Shown here piece by piece: positions 22,184 to 34,953 of a stretch of DNA of 64,000 nt. This stretch comes from Lobosporangium transversale (taxonomy: Eukaryota; Mortierellomycota; Mortierellomycetes; Mortierellales; Mortierellaceae): the NCBI RefSeq assembly GCF_002105155.1, contig NW_019029030.1, forward strand, positions 62,001 through 126,000, given 5' to 3'. Position numbers and translations under genes: made by a program. The stretch's first letter is position 1; each line of letters begins with the position of its first letter. The notes below the pieces were generated by a model. The model did not search any database, was not told where the DNA came from, and saw nothing but the letters and a program-made list of their open reading frames with translations.

Positions 22184-22733
22184 GGCGACTGTTCGGACTC
22201 CATCTGATACTGTATAAACACCTGAATACTGCCACATGCTATTGACTACTCTACGTCCCTTAAACAATATTCTTAGCATACATCTGAACTTTTGCAAGGG
22301 ATGTGTCAATACTTCGACAAACATGTAGCAATTAATGGCTATATCACAGCCCTTGGATTGTGGAAGCGCTGAAATTATGCGGAAAACGGGGACCATTTGT
22401 GTTTTTACTAGCAACAAGCGTGGTTTCAGAAAGGTGTGCCTCCAAGGAACAAATCCTATATCCTTCATTGCTCAAAAGTAACAATCTTGTCTTTTCTGCA
22501 CCCCAAAAGCTCGCCATAATCCTATTGAAGCGTTCAGAGGCATTATTTGCCTCATAGTTTGAGGATTAGCAGACTTTCAGTCAAGTTTTATTGTTTTGAA
22601 CAACACAGTAAATCCTGTCCATTCGAAGTTAGTCCCTTTGGATGGCAGCTATTCAGGGGATGCTAATCAGTTCCGCTAAATTATGGTGCAATCAAAGCAG
22701 ATTTGGAAAACCAACAAGCATCGAACAGTCGCC
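22184..22733 (+). repeat. 550-bp inverted-repeat-ended element, right copy
   Basis: Identical by eye to 10652-11201 and in the same orientation, with the same 12-bp inverted ends. Followed by TTTGTACC. Perfect identity implies a recent second insertion, duplication or conversion. Confidence 0.85.
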
Positions 22734-22754
22734 TTTGTACCTGCCTGGCTATGC

Positions 22755-22785
<31 letters not shown>

Positions 22786-23116
22786 TGTTCATTGGAAAAA
22801 TAAAATGTTGCACAAAAGAAAGAGGGAGGGTTTCATAAGCATTGTTACATCGGTCACCCTATTTAAGCGTTTAAACCCATTCTCTCTCCCTCTCTTTCTC
22901 TCTCTCCCACGCTTTTGTTCAATTTCATCATTCAATTCATCATTCAATTCATCATTCAATTCTTCATTCATCCTTCTCTTCAGCACGCCACTTCACTTTT
23001 TACTCGCCAAAGCATATCCTTTCACTCATCCACTCACGTATACTCAATACCTTGTTTTCCCTCTCTTTCCATCCCTTTCATACATCCCCCAAAGCTTATT
23101 CACACACTAAGACAAC
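22734..23116 (+). promoter_or_regulatory. 5' region of the EI24/RRT8-like gene
   Basis: Holds a poly(A) tract at about 22755-22782, a CT-rich stretch at 22880-22910, and a 12-bp tandem repeat of ATTCAATTCATC type at about 22925-22970. CT-rich leaders of this kind precede other genes in the window. No coding potential was found. Confidence 0.45.
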
Positions 23117-24687
23117 ATGATCGTTCCTTCGAGTTATCCTGGTGCGTCTTTCTTTCTTTCTTTCTTTCTTTTTTTATTGTCATTATTACTAATTAATACG
23201 TGTAAACACATTGTTCATGTTGTCTAACAAAGGCTCTTCTTCCCTATAATGTCTTTGTGTAGCTCAAGGAATCATATTCTTCCTCGGACATCCTCAGTTA
23301 ATCACCAGTCTTCTCTGTCCTATTCTGCTTACTCTCCTCTGGGCCATTGCTGCTGTTGCCTTCGGATTTGCATATCTCTTAAAGCTACAGGCCCATGCCC
23401 TCATCGAGGCTAATTGTCCTGCAGGTGTCGCATGGTATGGAGGGAAAACATCATCACGAGTCTTTTCTTTTTTTTTTTTTTTTTTTTTTTTTTATCGATG
23501 TCTGTGCACATGGGCAGTATCAAATCTTTATGTTTTTAAGCTCATCGTCTGTATTTTTTTTTTTTTTTCTTTTTTTCCCTTCCTTCTCTTGGGTGATGGG
23601 CACGTACGTTTCCGACAACAAGGTTTGTGAGTGTCATCTTTGTGTTGCTGGAGATTGCGGTAATGATCCTGCTCTTCTACCTGATCATCCTCCCTATCTA
23701 TCAAGACGGTCTGTTTGATAGGGTTCTCAAACTCAGGGGACTACGACATGTCCTTGAGAGAAGCCAGGGTAACGACATGATCAAGTGCATGCGTGGTGTC
23801 AACGGTGGTCTTTTCATCGTATTCTGTCAGGCAAGTTTATCATCAATGCTATTATTGTCTTCATATTCTCCAAGAGCATGATTTCTGCTTTAGTACGAGT
23901 TTGGTTGTATGTCTCGTCTCGGTTATTGTCTAGTAGACTATCTTTCTGCCTTGGCGTAAATGGGACGCGTTATTATTGCATTTAAAATTCCTAGTTTTCC
24001 AATTTGTTCATGACTTGTTCCTGTGAGCGCGTACTTTCAGAGCATGCAAGTATGCAGGCATACAAAGCCCTCTTTATTATTATTATTATTATTATTATAA
24101 TTGTTATTATTATTATTATTATTATTATAATTATTATTATTGTTATTATCTTTTTATTGTTACTCTTATTATTTATATTTTCGGCGGTTTCAACATCCCT
24201 TTTCGTGAATGCCGAGCAACGACGTTTTCCATGCTCTTGCTCTCACTTTTTCATTTTACTTTTTGTGTTTCACTTGCTTGATATTTGATTGTTTCTGGAC
24301 GTAAGCTGAATATAGTTTATGAAGGAATCCTCCCCCTCGCCTCTTTTTCTTTTCTTTTTATCCCTCGCGCATAAATAGGGACATCTGGATAGATGAAGAT
24401 GAATGGGTATCTAGCCATCCTTTCTTCTACTCTTTCTATCGTCTGCTAATCTTTTTTTTTTTTTTTTTTTTATTTTTTTTTATTTGAATGTAGATTATAG
24501 TACTCATTTTGACATTGCCACTCAATTTGATTCCGGTCCTTGGTCAGATCCTTTATGCAGGCATTAACGGATGGATCTTGACGTTCGGTATTCGATTCCA
24601 TTATGATGCCGAGATTCGAAACATTTCTGTCAAGCAATCTAGACAAGAGGCTTGGAAACGCAGGGCCGAGTACACGGGGTAAGGATG

Positions 24688-24731
<44 letters not shown>

Positions 24732-24796
24732 TGGGAACAAGAATCTTCTTGGCGGAGACTCTTGTGATTGTAGCAAGAAGAACCATGCTAACCAAC

Positions 24797-24827
<31 letters not shown>

Positions 24828-25104
24828 CTCTAGATTTGGCTCATTGGCTGTAGCACTGGAAATGATTCCTATTGCCAATCTGCTGTTCATGTGGACCAAC
24901 ATTGTAGGATGTGCCTTGTGGGTAGCGGATGAGATTGAGAGAGAAGAGCGTCGCCAACAACAGCAGATTGCACAGAGCTCTAGCATGGGAGATGGATCAG
25001 CATCGGCAGGCTATTCGCCAGCCAACGCACAGTTGAGTCCACCAGCCACTGCATCCACGCCATTGAAAGGATCGTTTAAAAAGAGCTTTTTTGGAAAGCC
25101 TTGA
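23117..25104 (+). CDS. EI24/RRT8-like multi-pass membrane protein (5 exons)
   Basis: Exons 23117-23141, 23263-23434, 23623-23830, 24494-24678, 24834-25104 (286 residues). Hydrophobic segments include ITSLLCPILLTLLWAIAAVA, VIFVLLEIAVMILLFYLIIL and a long one in exon 4. The late stretch (FGSLAVALEMIPIANLLFMW, then TNIVGCALWVADE) is typical of the fungal EI24 / outer-spore-wall RRT8 family, probably in ER, lipid droplet or spore-wall membranes. The C-terminus is serine/proline-rich and ends in basic residues. Intron 3 uses a GC donor (CAG then GCAAGT) and contains a long ATT microsatellite. Intron 2 seems to end in AAG. Introns 2-4 carry poly(T) or poly(A) runs. Confidence 0.8.
24076..24155. repeat. 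ATT/AAT microsatellite in an intron
   Basis: Imperfect trinucleotide repeat of ATT with occasional GTT and AAT, inside intron 3 of the EI24/RRT8-like gene. Confidence 0.9.
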
Positions 25105-25107
25105 AGG

Positions 25108-25142
<35 letters not shown>

Positions 25143-25981
25143 TCATCTACGGTTCAATAATTACATGATATATAATATATATTTATACTATATTTCCCTT
25201 ATTCTATGTAACATTGTATTGATTGTTGACTGAGATGACTATTTTTGATGAATTAGGCTTGTCTACAAGTGAATTTTTTATTTTATAGCAAGTCATGATG
25301 GCCACTTTGGACTTTGTCCCGAGGGGTTTAAAAAGCCTAAGAGAATGGGATAGCGTATAGATAGATAGGAAGGAAGGAAGATGCCGTTCAAACATCAGCG
25401 GTATATACATGTATACAATGTATACATTAATATATCTATATCTGTATCTACTTTTACGGAATAGTTTGAGAATGAGAGAAAGGCGCAAGGTGTAGAGTTG
25501 TTAAAAAAGGTTTTCCGTCTACTCAAGATGTAATAATCTTTATTTTTTTTTTTTTTTTTTTTTTTTTGCTGATCAGTTTCTCTCATGGCGAGATGACGAG
25601 TCGTTTATTATTATTCTTTTCCCAACGGGAAAGAAAAAAAAGAAAAAAAAAAAAAAAAAAAAGTTCAATGGACAGTTAGTGCATGCATAAAAGGTTTCTT
25701 TTATTGTTTCCACGTTTTGCCTCCTGTTTTTCGTATGTCACAGGGAAGGATAAAGATGTGAGTTTATAACACAGTGATATTATATTTGTATAACGGATGT
25801 ATGATTGACAATTGACAATTGACCATGTTAGTTTTCTGAGCATCAGAATTAAAAAGAATCGTTGCAGATGATCACACAAAGAAAAGATGCTTGATCACGG
25901 AACAGGGAAAAAGTGAGAAAAGTAGGTTGGGCAGTAAAAAAAAGAAAGAAAGAGAGAGAAAGAAAGCAAAGCAAAGATAGT

Positions 25982-26033
<52 letters not shown>

Positions 26034-26245
26034 TGGATGGCGGTGTACAGCAAGAATCTAAAGAAGGTGGATCATGATCATGAAGCAAAGTGACCTCATG
26101 TTCCCCCTTTTAGGATTCCCTATCACAATGAATGGGTGGCGCGATCAGATAGATCATCAATCTAACGAGTCGCGCGCTTCTTCTTTTCTCCCCCTCCCCT
26201 TTCCTTTACTTTTTCTTTTCTTTACTTTTCTATTTGGAGCTGATC

Positions 26246-26278
<33 letters not shown>

Positions 26279-28080
26279 CACTGTGCCGGGAAAACGGTAT
26301 AATTGAATATGCAAATCTAATGCCAAAATACCTCGTACGCGCACAAGCCTCATGTCGAGTACGTGCGGTGCAGAATGTGTAAAAAAAAAAAAAAAAAAAA
26401 AGTCTTTTTTACTTTTTTTGTGTATATGTGTGTGGCAAAAAGGGGGTTATTGTTGATGTCGTTGATTTTCTAATGCATTTGAGAAAAAAAGAAAAAAGAA
26501 AAAAGCACATTGATAAATACATGGTCATGACAAATAAAAAAAAACCCCCCAGGAGAAAGGCACGTATCGGACCAAATGATGCCATTGTCATGTCCGTTTG
26601 CTAAAAAAGGAAAAGAAAAGGGAATGTATATATAACAATGATACATATACATAATGCAATTGTCATTTAGAAAAGCGCCTATTGTTCCTTTTGTAAGGAA
26701 AGGAAAGGAAAGGAAAGGAAAGGGAAGGAAATATAATGTGGTGAGTTATTTGCATGGGGTAGAGAGGGGAGAGGGGGGGGGGATGGAGGAGATTATCGTT
26801 GTAGTGAGAGTGTATGTATTCGTTGGTGGTTTTTATATTTCCTTTTCCCCTTCTTCTCTCCCTTTTCCCTTTTCCTTCGCCTTTTCTTTTGTGGACAATG
26901 ATTTTTCCCCTTCTCCGTCCTTTTTGAATAAAATGCAATATGTTGTCCCCGTTGGACCCAAAAAAAAAAAAAAAAAGAAAAAAACGGACGGAAAGACAGG
27001 AAACATTCAATGCCCATCACAGAAATAATAAAAAAAAATGACAAAAATAATGATGAAGTTAACGTTGATGCGGATGATGATGCCTTTGTTCAATCTTTAT
27101 TAATCAAAAATATATAGATACAATGTTAATCTTACAATATTTATTTATCTATTTATTATAATCTATTTATTTATCTATTATCTTTTACTTATTTTACTTT
27201 TAAAATACCTTTGAATACAAAAAACATGACCCATGAAGGAAATGGTCGTGGGCAAAAGGAGATACGGCAAATAAATTGAAAAAGGAAATCAAAAACCTCT
27301 TTTTCTCCTTCTCTTTGATATTTTTTTTTTTTTTTTTTTTTTTTTTACAATGCAAACATGTCATGGCACAACATTTGGGACGGTGAAGTGATGGAAAATA
27401 AATAAAAAAAAAAAGCGAAAAGGGGAGAGAGAAAGAAAGACAGAGAGAGAGAGAGAGACATGAATGATGCTTTGTTGTTCTTGTTTGTCTTTGTTTCCTT
27501 TTCTTTTTCTCTATTTCTTTCCTCTTTCTTTTTTTCTTTTTTCTTTTTCTTTTCCTTTTCCTTTTCCTTTTCCTTTTCCCTTTCCTTTTCCTTTTCCTTT
27601 TCTTTCCTTCTTATTCTTTATTTCAACGCTCTCTCCGCTCCTTCATTCTCCCCATTTTTTTTTAATATTCTTTTTCTGTTAATACTATTACTACCAAAAA
27701 AAAAACTACTCGACTGCTCTATTCCAGGAACACATTTCATTCATTCATTCATTCATTTACACACATTCGCACTTACATTTACATTCATTCATGTTACGTT
27801 CATTCAATTATTGCATTGCATATTCCTTCCATTGAATTCCTTCCTTCTTCCCTTACCCCTGTGCCCTGAACCGTTGCAGTTTTTTTTTTTTTTTTTTTTT
27901 TTTCTTCTCCCCTTGGCTGAAGCGCACGCAAGCATTGAAGTGTTTGTGTACTTGTCTCCCCTTCACACTTCAATTTCACACTTTCGGGCTTTCACACTTT
28001 CACACTTGCACACTTTGACACTTTCACACCTCAACACTTTTAGTGCACACAAATAACTAATTACATAAACACGTTCAACC
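25105..28080. other. Large gene-poor spacer
   Basis: Nearly 3 kb with no gene I can defend. It holds many homopolymers (A-runs near 25111-25140, 25645-25662, 25989-26031, 26250-26278; T-runs near 25542-25567 and 27321-27346), an AGGAA repeat near 26698-26730, and a TTTTCC repeat at about 27545-27600. The last 600 bp are strongly CT-rich with CACTTT and ATTC short repeats, ending just before the ATG at 28081, and probably form the HMG gene's leader. Open frames here are low-complexity translations of these repeats. Confidence 0.6.
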
Positions 28081-30882
28081 ATGTCTGCTATTGCTTCCAT
28101 CGTCAACAATACTTCTTCTCCCAAGGTACTTTTTTTTTTTATTTTATTTTATTTTTTTTATGCTCTTTCTTTCCCCTCACTCCATTCCCCCTTTTTTAAT
28201 TGCATTGTGTTGGACAACATATCGAATCTCAACTGGGATGATGGCTCTCAACAAAATTCTCTCATATTGCATCTTTTTTTTTTTTCTTTTCTTCAAAAAA
28301 AAAAAAAAAAAAAGAGTTTGCAATGCGTTACGAATTTCCATTATGGTTTTCTAACCCTAAAATCTTGTCTTTTTTCTCTTTACTCTATTGCTGAATCTAC
28401 TCTTTTTGTATTTACTGAAAACAAATAAAACACATAAACACCATTATCATCTTCATTTTCCCATCATTTAATACATTTAATACTTCTTCACACATTTAAT
28501 ACAGGGCAAGCAGGCCTCTGCCCCTGGCCCTTCTCAATCATCCACCAATGGTGCAAGCATCAATACTACTCAATCTGGTTCCGAGAATACGAAAAGCAAT
28601 CCCGCAGCTTCCTCCGCTTCCGCAGATGGTAAGTTTTTCTTTTTTTTTTTTTTTTTTTAATTTATTTTTTTATTATCCCAATGAGACGTTTTATTAGGAA
28701 CAAAACAATTCATGTCATCTCTATCTCTCAATCAAGTGTGTTCAAGAACAAGAAGAACGAGAACAGACAATTAAAAAAAATTGTGATATCTCCTTTTTTT
28801 ATTTTTTATTTTTTTAACTTTCCTGTCTATCTAATCTATTGTTTGATTATTAGACATCAAGTATAAACGCAAATATAAAGATCTCAAGAAGAGGATAAGG
28901 GACATTGAAGAAGTAAGAATGGATGGGACAGATCCCACATGAAAACAAAAAACCTTTTTTTTTTTTTTTTTTAGTTCACTTTTTAATTTTTATTTTTTAC
29001 GTTTCATTCATCGTCTCGACTGTTCCATGTCGTCACTACTTGATCCAGTATTTCTTGTGAAAAAAAAAAAAAAAGAGAGCGGAAAATAAGATGTTGAATT
29101 AGAACCAGACTGGCTCTTTTTTTTTTTATTTTACTTTATTAATTTATTTATTTATCATTGTTATTATTATCAGTATTATTATTATTATTATTATTATTGT
29201 TGTTGTTGTTTTTTTTTTTTTTTTGCTGTGTTCGTGGGCAGTTGATTGCGGATACGTCAATTTGGGAGCCTTTTTGAAATCAAAGAAGATTAAGAAAAAA
29301 AAAAAGATTGTCACGGTGGTGAATGGAATACTTTGTGTCGAATGAGATGAATTTGTATTGGGGCATGCCCTGGTCTGTACCAAAGATACACCACACTTCA
29401 CTTGTACACACCCCAACACCGTTTGTTTCCTTACTCTCTCTCTCTCTCTCTCTCTCTTTTCTACTCTTTCTATCAACTCTTTTTGTTTTTTCTACCCCTT
29501 TCTTTGTTATTTGCTATTTGTTATTTGTTATTTGTTATTTGTTTTATTTTACCATCTGTACATGTATAATGTTCTCATTTTTCTCTTTGTTTATTTATTA
29601 TTTATTTATTTTTTGCTTGGTAGGACAATGACATCCTCAATATTAAATTGAGCCGCGCTCGAAAAAACATCCATCGTCTACGCGTCGAAAGAAGGTAAAC
29701 ATTCATTGGGTCTCTTTTTCCTGTCTATGCCAAACACCATCCATGCCCATGGCAATGGTCAATTCTCACTCTTCCTGTCTTTTACCCAACTCACTGTTAC
29801 ACGCGTGCCATCACATTGTTATTCTTATTCTTATCCTTATCCTTATCCTTATTATTATCCTTGTTATTATCCTTGTTATTATCCTTATTATTTACTATAC
29901 TTAATAATAATTAATAACTTCTTTTCTTTACCATCTACCCGTGACATTGTCGTGACCAATTCATTGTCTGCTGAAAAAAAAAAAAAAAAAAAAAAAAAAA
30001 TTTACTAACAAAGAAAAGCTTGCATCTCTTTTTAGCTTCCTGTTCGATCGACTGGATCAATCCGAACAGGCTACACATCCCTCTACTTCCTCTTCCTCCA
30101 CTTCTGACTCGGACACGGACGAAGAGAGAACTAATGACAGGGCCGGTGATGGTCTATCCAAAGGACGTAGAGGTCATCGCCACAGCCATGGACTAGACAG
30201 GCTCAAGCGATTCCGCCACTCGTACTCGTCTTTACATCACCACCCTTCCTCATCCCATTCCACCTATGGTCAAAGGCATGCTCGTTCCAAGACCCCTCCC
30301 TCCAGAGGCTCGTCTATAGTAGCCCATCATGCTCAAGGCACAAACGAGCCCGCCTCAGCCTCGCTTTCGCCCTCGTCATCGACCATCGGTGGTACAGTCA
30401 CAAGCCCAACAAATGCTACGACCGCAGCGGCCACTGCAGCCACAACTGGTACCGCAGCTGGGAAACGAGCGACAAAGAAAAGACGTAAGGACCCCTTAGC
30501 CCCCAAGCGACCCTCGAATGCCTTTTTTATCTTTTCACAACAACATCGACAGCAGGCACGGGAGGAAAAGAAGGAAGGCAACCAGAGCGAGCTCACCAAA
30601 TTCCTAGGACAACAATGGAAATCGATGCCATCCACCGAAAAAAAGGTATAAGCAAAGCAAACCCAGAGCAAACCAGAGCAAAGCAAAGCAAAACAGGTGT
30701 ACACAAACTTTAGCTAAAATAGGCGCAATCACACGCACAACGCTTATGTTTGCTTATCCAACCATTTACATTTACGAGAAACATGGACAGAAAATGAAAA
30801 AGGACTAGGGAATAATAACAGTAATGATAATAATAATAGTAACAGTAACAATAACAACAACGATAACAACAACAACAACGAT

Positions 30883-30915
<33 letters not shown>

Positions 30916-32148
30916 AATAAAATAATAATAATAATAATGATAATGATAATAGGCGAAAATAGATGGCTAGGAATCAGCGCAGAAACAGAACTAGGCTGAC
31001 TGACTCGCAGTAAGACCTGCGACTTTTCTCGACACCAATAGTTTTTGAACAACATTCGGAAGATTCCGCAGTTAGTCTTTGGCGCGACTCGACCTCCAAC
31101 TTTATTCATCCGGAAAAAAAAAAAAAAAAAAAAAAAAGTGGCGTTGAAACAGCGGATTAAACATGGATTTTTTTTTTTTTTTTTTGGCTTTTTATTTAAT
31201 TCTTCCACGTGCTCTTCTTCACCTTGCTTGTTTATTGTTCACTAGAGATGCAGTTACTAACTGATGGTTCGTATATCCTTGTAATGAATAGATTTACTCT
31301 GAACTAGCTGTGCAAGATCGTCAGCGATACCTAGAGGAAATGATGTTGTATGAACACGAACATGGATTTGGAAGTGTAAGTTTTATAATCCCGAACCATG
31401 CTTGAGCTTAGAAATGATTTAACCCTTGTCAGCTTTTTACTAAATTCAATTCGACTTGGTTTTTTTTTTTTTTTTTTTTTTTTTTTTCCTTCTTTCTTTT
31501 CCTCCTTACATTTAGGCTACACAAAATGGTTCTTCTCAGAAGCAGCGTAAAAAGACGCCAGGCAAGGTCGGACGACCATCTAAATATCCAAAGGAAAACA
31601 ATATCAATACCAGTGTCAATAATGTCATCAATATCAATGGCAATGAAAATAGCAACAGCAATGGCAACGATAATAGCAATGGCCACAATGGTACTAATGT
31701 GATGCACAGCAACAACAGCAGCAGCAGCATTGACAACAGCAATGGACATAGCGCGGCCAAGAAGATGGAGATCAATGCTATGATTAACGGCGATACTGAG
31801 GGCGAGGATATGATGACATCTCATGATGAAGATGATAACAGAATGTTGGAAGATGGAGCTTCGGATGAAGGTCGCGAGCACGATGATGAAGAAGATGATG
31901 AGGAGGAGGACGAAGAAGACGTGGACCATGATCAAGAGGACGATGAAGAAGAGGTGGAAGAGGAAAGTCAGAGTCGACAATCAATGGAGAATCATACTGC
32001 CCATATAAGGAACCCTGTTATTGGATACGTGCATACCAGTAATAGCAATAACAGTCATCATCATGGCCATGATGAGGATGTGAATATGGATTTGGTGGAT
32101 AGGACGCATGACCACGTTCAAGAGACAGGGCTCTTGGCGAGTGCATAA
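28081..32148 (+). CDS. HMG-box protein, Nhp10-like INO80 subunit candidate (7 exons)
   Basis: Exons 28081-28125, 28505-28628, 28854-28912, 29624-29694, 30036-30645, 31292-31375, 31516-32148 (541 residues). Exons 3-5 encode a basic coiled coil ending in a hydrophobic tag (KYKRKYKDLKKRIRDIEE ... RRFLFDRL), like the Nhp10/TFPT-type motif of INO80 remodeller subunits. Exons 5-6 encode an HMG box (APKRPSNAFFIFSQQHRQQA ... WKSMPSTEKK then YSELAVQDRQRYLEE). Exon 7 has an AT-hook-like GRPSKYPK, an asparagine/serine-rich stretch and a long Glu/Asp tail. The protein should act in the nucleus in chromatin remodelling. All seven exons join in frame. Confidence 0.8.
30811..30950. repeat. AAC/AAT microsatellite in an intron
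   Basis: Long imperfect AAC, GAT and AAT triplet array within intron 5 of the HMG-box gene. Confidence 0.9.
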
Positions 32149-33383
32149 AGAGCTCCTTTTTTTTTAAATCTTTCTTTCTGACCCATCACTTTTTTTTTTA
32201 TCTGTTATCATGAATATATATTTTTCTTTCTTTCTTCTTTTTTCTTTTTTATATCCGCTAATATCGTTAATGGTAGGTTTACTGCCTCTGTAATCTTTTT
32301 TCTTGCCAAGTTTTTCTAGTAATTAGTTTTTTTTTTCTTTTCACTTTTTTTTTTTTTTTTTTTTTTTTCTATTTGCATAAAGTTACATCATTATCAATAA
32401 AGAGAATCGAAATAAATAAACAGTCGAGATCGATAGCCTGTTGTTAGTTGCCATTTATGCATCGCATGTTTTTTTTTTTTTTTTTAAAAAAAAAAATCGT
32501 CGCCAAAGTGCTTGTATGTTGTTTGATTAATCTCTGGCTTGCTTTATGATTTTTTATGATTTTTATGATTTATGATTGGTGTTTTTGCCACAGATGCATG
32601 CACCCTTGATCGTTTATTTAAGTTTATTTATTTTATTTATTTATACGTATTATCCAAAAGTACATCCATGCTGCGTGTGTGCTGTAGATGTGCAATCGCA
32701 TTATGGTGTGTATTACCATGGAAAGCAATCGAAACAAACAGTTCTTTACATGCTTTTCTTCATTGAACATCAAGATATTTGTATACAAACATATCATACA
32801 AACATACATATTATACAATAATATTTGATGTTTATTGTATACGATGTGTTACATCCCCTCCCCTGTCCTTGGTTGATCTGATCTGTCGCCATCCATCCTG
32901 TTCAGATGTCGTCAGCCTACTTTATTTTGTCCCGAAGAACAGAAAAGAGGAAGGACACATCTTTTTCCCATCCCAATGATGCATGAATCGTATTGTCTAA
33001 ATGTTCTGGAATTGAAAAAACACACACAGACACACACACACACACAAGTAGATCGAAATATATATTTATATTTTTGTGGATTTCATTCAACACCCGCCTC
33101 GTTTTAGAGTTCATGTCAAAGTTGAAATTTTGTCCGCAATGATTGTGGCGCATGTTTAAGGAACGGTTCCTCTTTCTTTTTCTTCCTTCTCCTTCTCCTC
33201 CTCCTTCTCTTCTTCTTCTTCTTCTTAACCTTTTCTTTCTTTTTTTTTTTCTCCTTCCTTTTTCTTATTCATTCCTAATTAAAGTACTGTTGTCGCTTAT
33301 CGTTATCTCTTTCTTTAAACATATCGAGTACACGGCACAGCCACAGTCACCGCTGGAGAAAGGACAATATATTATATCTTTCT

Positions 33384-33414
<31 letters not shown>

Positions 33415-33434
33415 TTGACGAATTCATTATAATC
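32149..33434. other. Spacer between HMG-box gene and MATE gene
   Basis: AT-rich 3' and 5' flanks with T-runs near 32346-32369 and 33386-33413, a CA repeat near 33022-33046 and CT-rich DNA at 33170-33270. Short open frames are low complexity. No gene is called. Confidence 0.55.
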
Positions 33435-34525
33435 ATGTCTTCCTTTCCAAAACACTCTTATGAACAGAGTTATGACCATGCATTCCCATCTTCCCATCAT
33501 CAGTCTTCTACCCCAGCCAGACCGTCCGAGCGATCGCGCCTCATCACAAAGGCACCCCTAAGTACAGCATACAACACTACCAACAACAACCATAATACCC
33601 ATAACACTGCTACAGATCTACCTGTTGACATTGCTGCGGTTGCAGCTGCTACTGCACCCACTCTTCCTGATTATTCAACTGTCCGTCCGCCATCGTATGA
33701 TTTCAATGATGAAGATGACCAGGATAAGCACAAGCTTAGAGACAGGGACAGGGGCAGGGGCCGGGACAGGCACAGGGACAACAGAGGATCTTCTACAGAG
33801 ACACTTTTTGACGCTAATATGACCAACTCCAATGATGATGGAGATGGAGATGGAGATGGAGATGAAGGAGAAGAAGAGGAGGAGGAATGTGGAAAATATA
33901 TGTCTATTCAAGACTTGACAAGACGAGAATTCAAGATCTTGCTGCGGTATTCAGGTCCTGTGGTGCTGACGTATATCCTTCAAAACTCGTTACAGTTGGC
34001 AAGTTTAGTCTCGTTGGGTCACCTTGGATCTATCGGTAAGGATTTTTTTTTTTTTTTTTTTTATGTACACACTATAATTATCGTCAATGCTCAAGGTGTG
34101 ACCAATGGTTTATATATAAAAAAAAAAAAAACTGGATAAACAAGAGTCCAGCCACCTCCACAATGCCCTCCCCTTTTCATCGTTATGCATTTCCCCTGTA
34201 CATAAATACATACAAGCATGTTACAAACAATAATGTTATTTCTGCTGATGGGAGAATGTATATATTTATGTATATATATCGCCATGAATGATTAAGACAA
34301 AGAAATGGAGGTTTTTTCTTTTTCTTTTTCGTCATTTCTCGCCATTTTTAATGTTTATACATTGTACATTGTTATTGTTGTTGTTATTGTTGTTGTTATT
34401 TTTTTTTTTTTTTTTTTTTTTTTTTTCATGAAATCAGCTCTCACTTCTGCGGAGAGTTAAAAGAGATAAGCAAAAGGTTGGAGCAGTTAAAGATATATAA
34501 TTGCTCAATTCAATTCAATTCAATT

Positions 34526-34559
<34 letters not shown>

Positions 34560-34920
34560 CTTTCAGATGTGTGTGTGGATTTCATTCAAGGTTGTGAAGA
34601 CGATTCATGTGAAGAGAAAAAGGAGAGGAGGGAACATTGACCGGAAACAAACTATTGAATTTGGACCAATGCCCGTGCACGGATCTCAGAATCATTAAAA
34701 AAAAAAAATCGCGATCGAAAGGGCGGGGGCGGACTTTGTTTGTAATTCTGGGAAACACTGGCTCTGGTCTGTCTTGATTCTCCTGAACAATCTTTAACGT
34801 CTGGGTGTAGAGTTTGTTATTAAGAGACATATTTTCAGACTCATGTTAATAGGTTCTATTATATATTTTTATATATTATATAACTATCCATCTATCTATC
34901 TATCTATGGCTTTGTTCTAA

Positions 34921-34953
<33 letters not shown>

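Larger units (their letters stand above)
10652..22733. mobile_element. Candidate composite mobile island bracketed by 550-bp direct repeats
   Basis: Two directly repeated 550-bp copies bound 12,082 bp. The cargo is a broken CRN/NTPase locus, a CRN nuclease gene, a KilA-C-like protein, a primase-helicase gene and a chromodomain DDE transposase. The bases flanking the whole unit are TTT on both sides. That fits a 3-bp target duplication, which Harbinger-type elements make, but it is weak evidence in AT-rich DNA. The inner flanks of the two repeats (TTAACA after copy 1, GAATAT before copy 2) differ. Island genes are intron-poor apart from the CRN gene, in contrast to the intron-rich neighbours. 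Alternative: two independent insertions of one MITE around unrelated accessory genes. Confidence 0.5.

Noticed and set aside
22925..22975. CRISPR-like or regulatory array of ATTCAATTCATC units
   Set aside because: A short direct 12-bp tandem repeat without spacers, in a eukaryotic leader; ordinary microsatellite behaviour.
27460..28056. 198-codon phenylalanine/serine-rich plus-strand frame
   Set aside because: Encoded by a CT-rich simple repeat upstream of the HMG gene; no conserved features.
31429..31980. Long minus-strand frame opposite HMG exon 7
   Set aside because: It is the antisense shadow of an Asn/Asp/Glu-rich coding exon.
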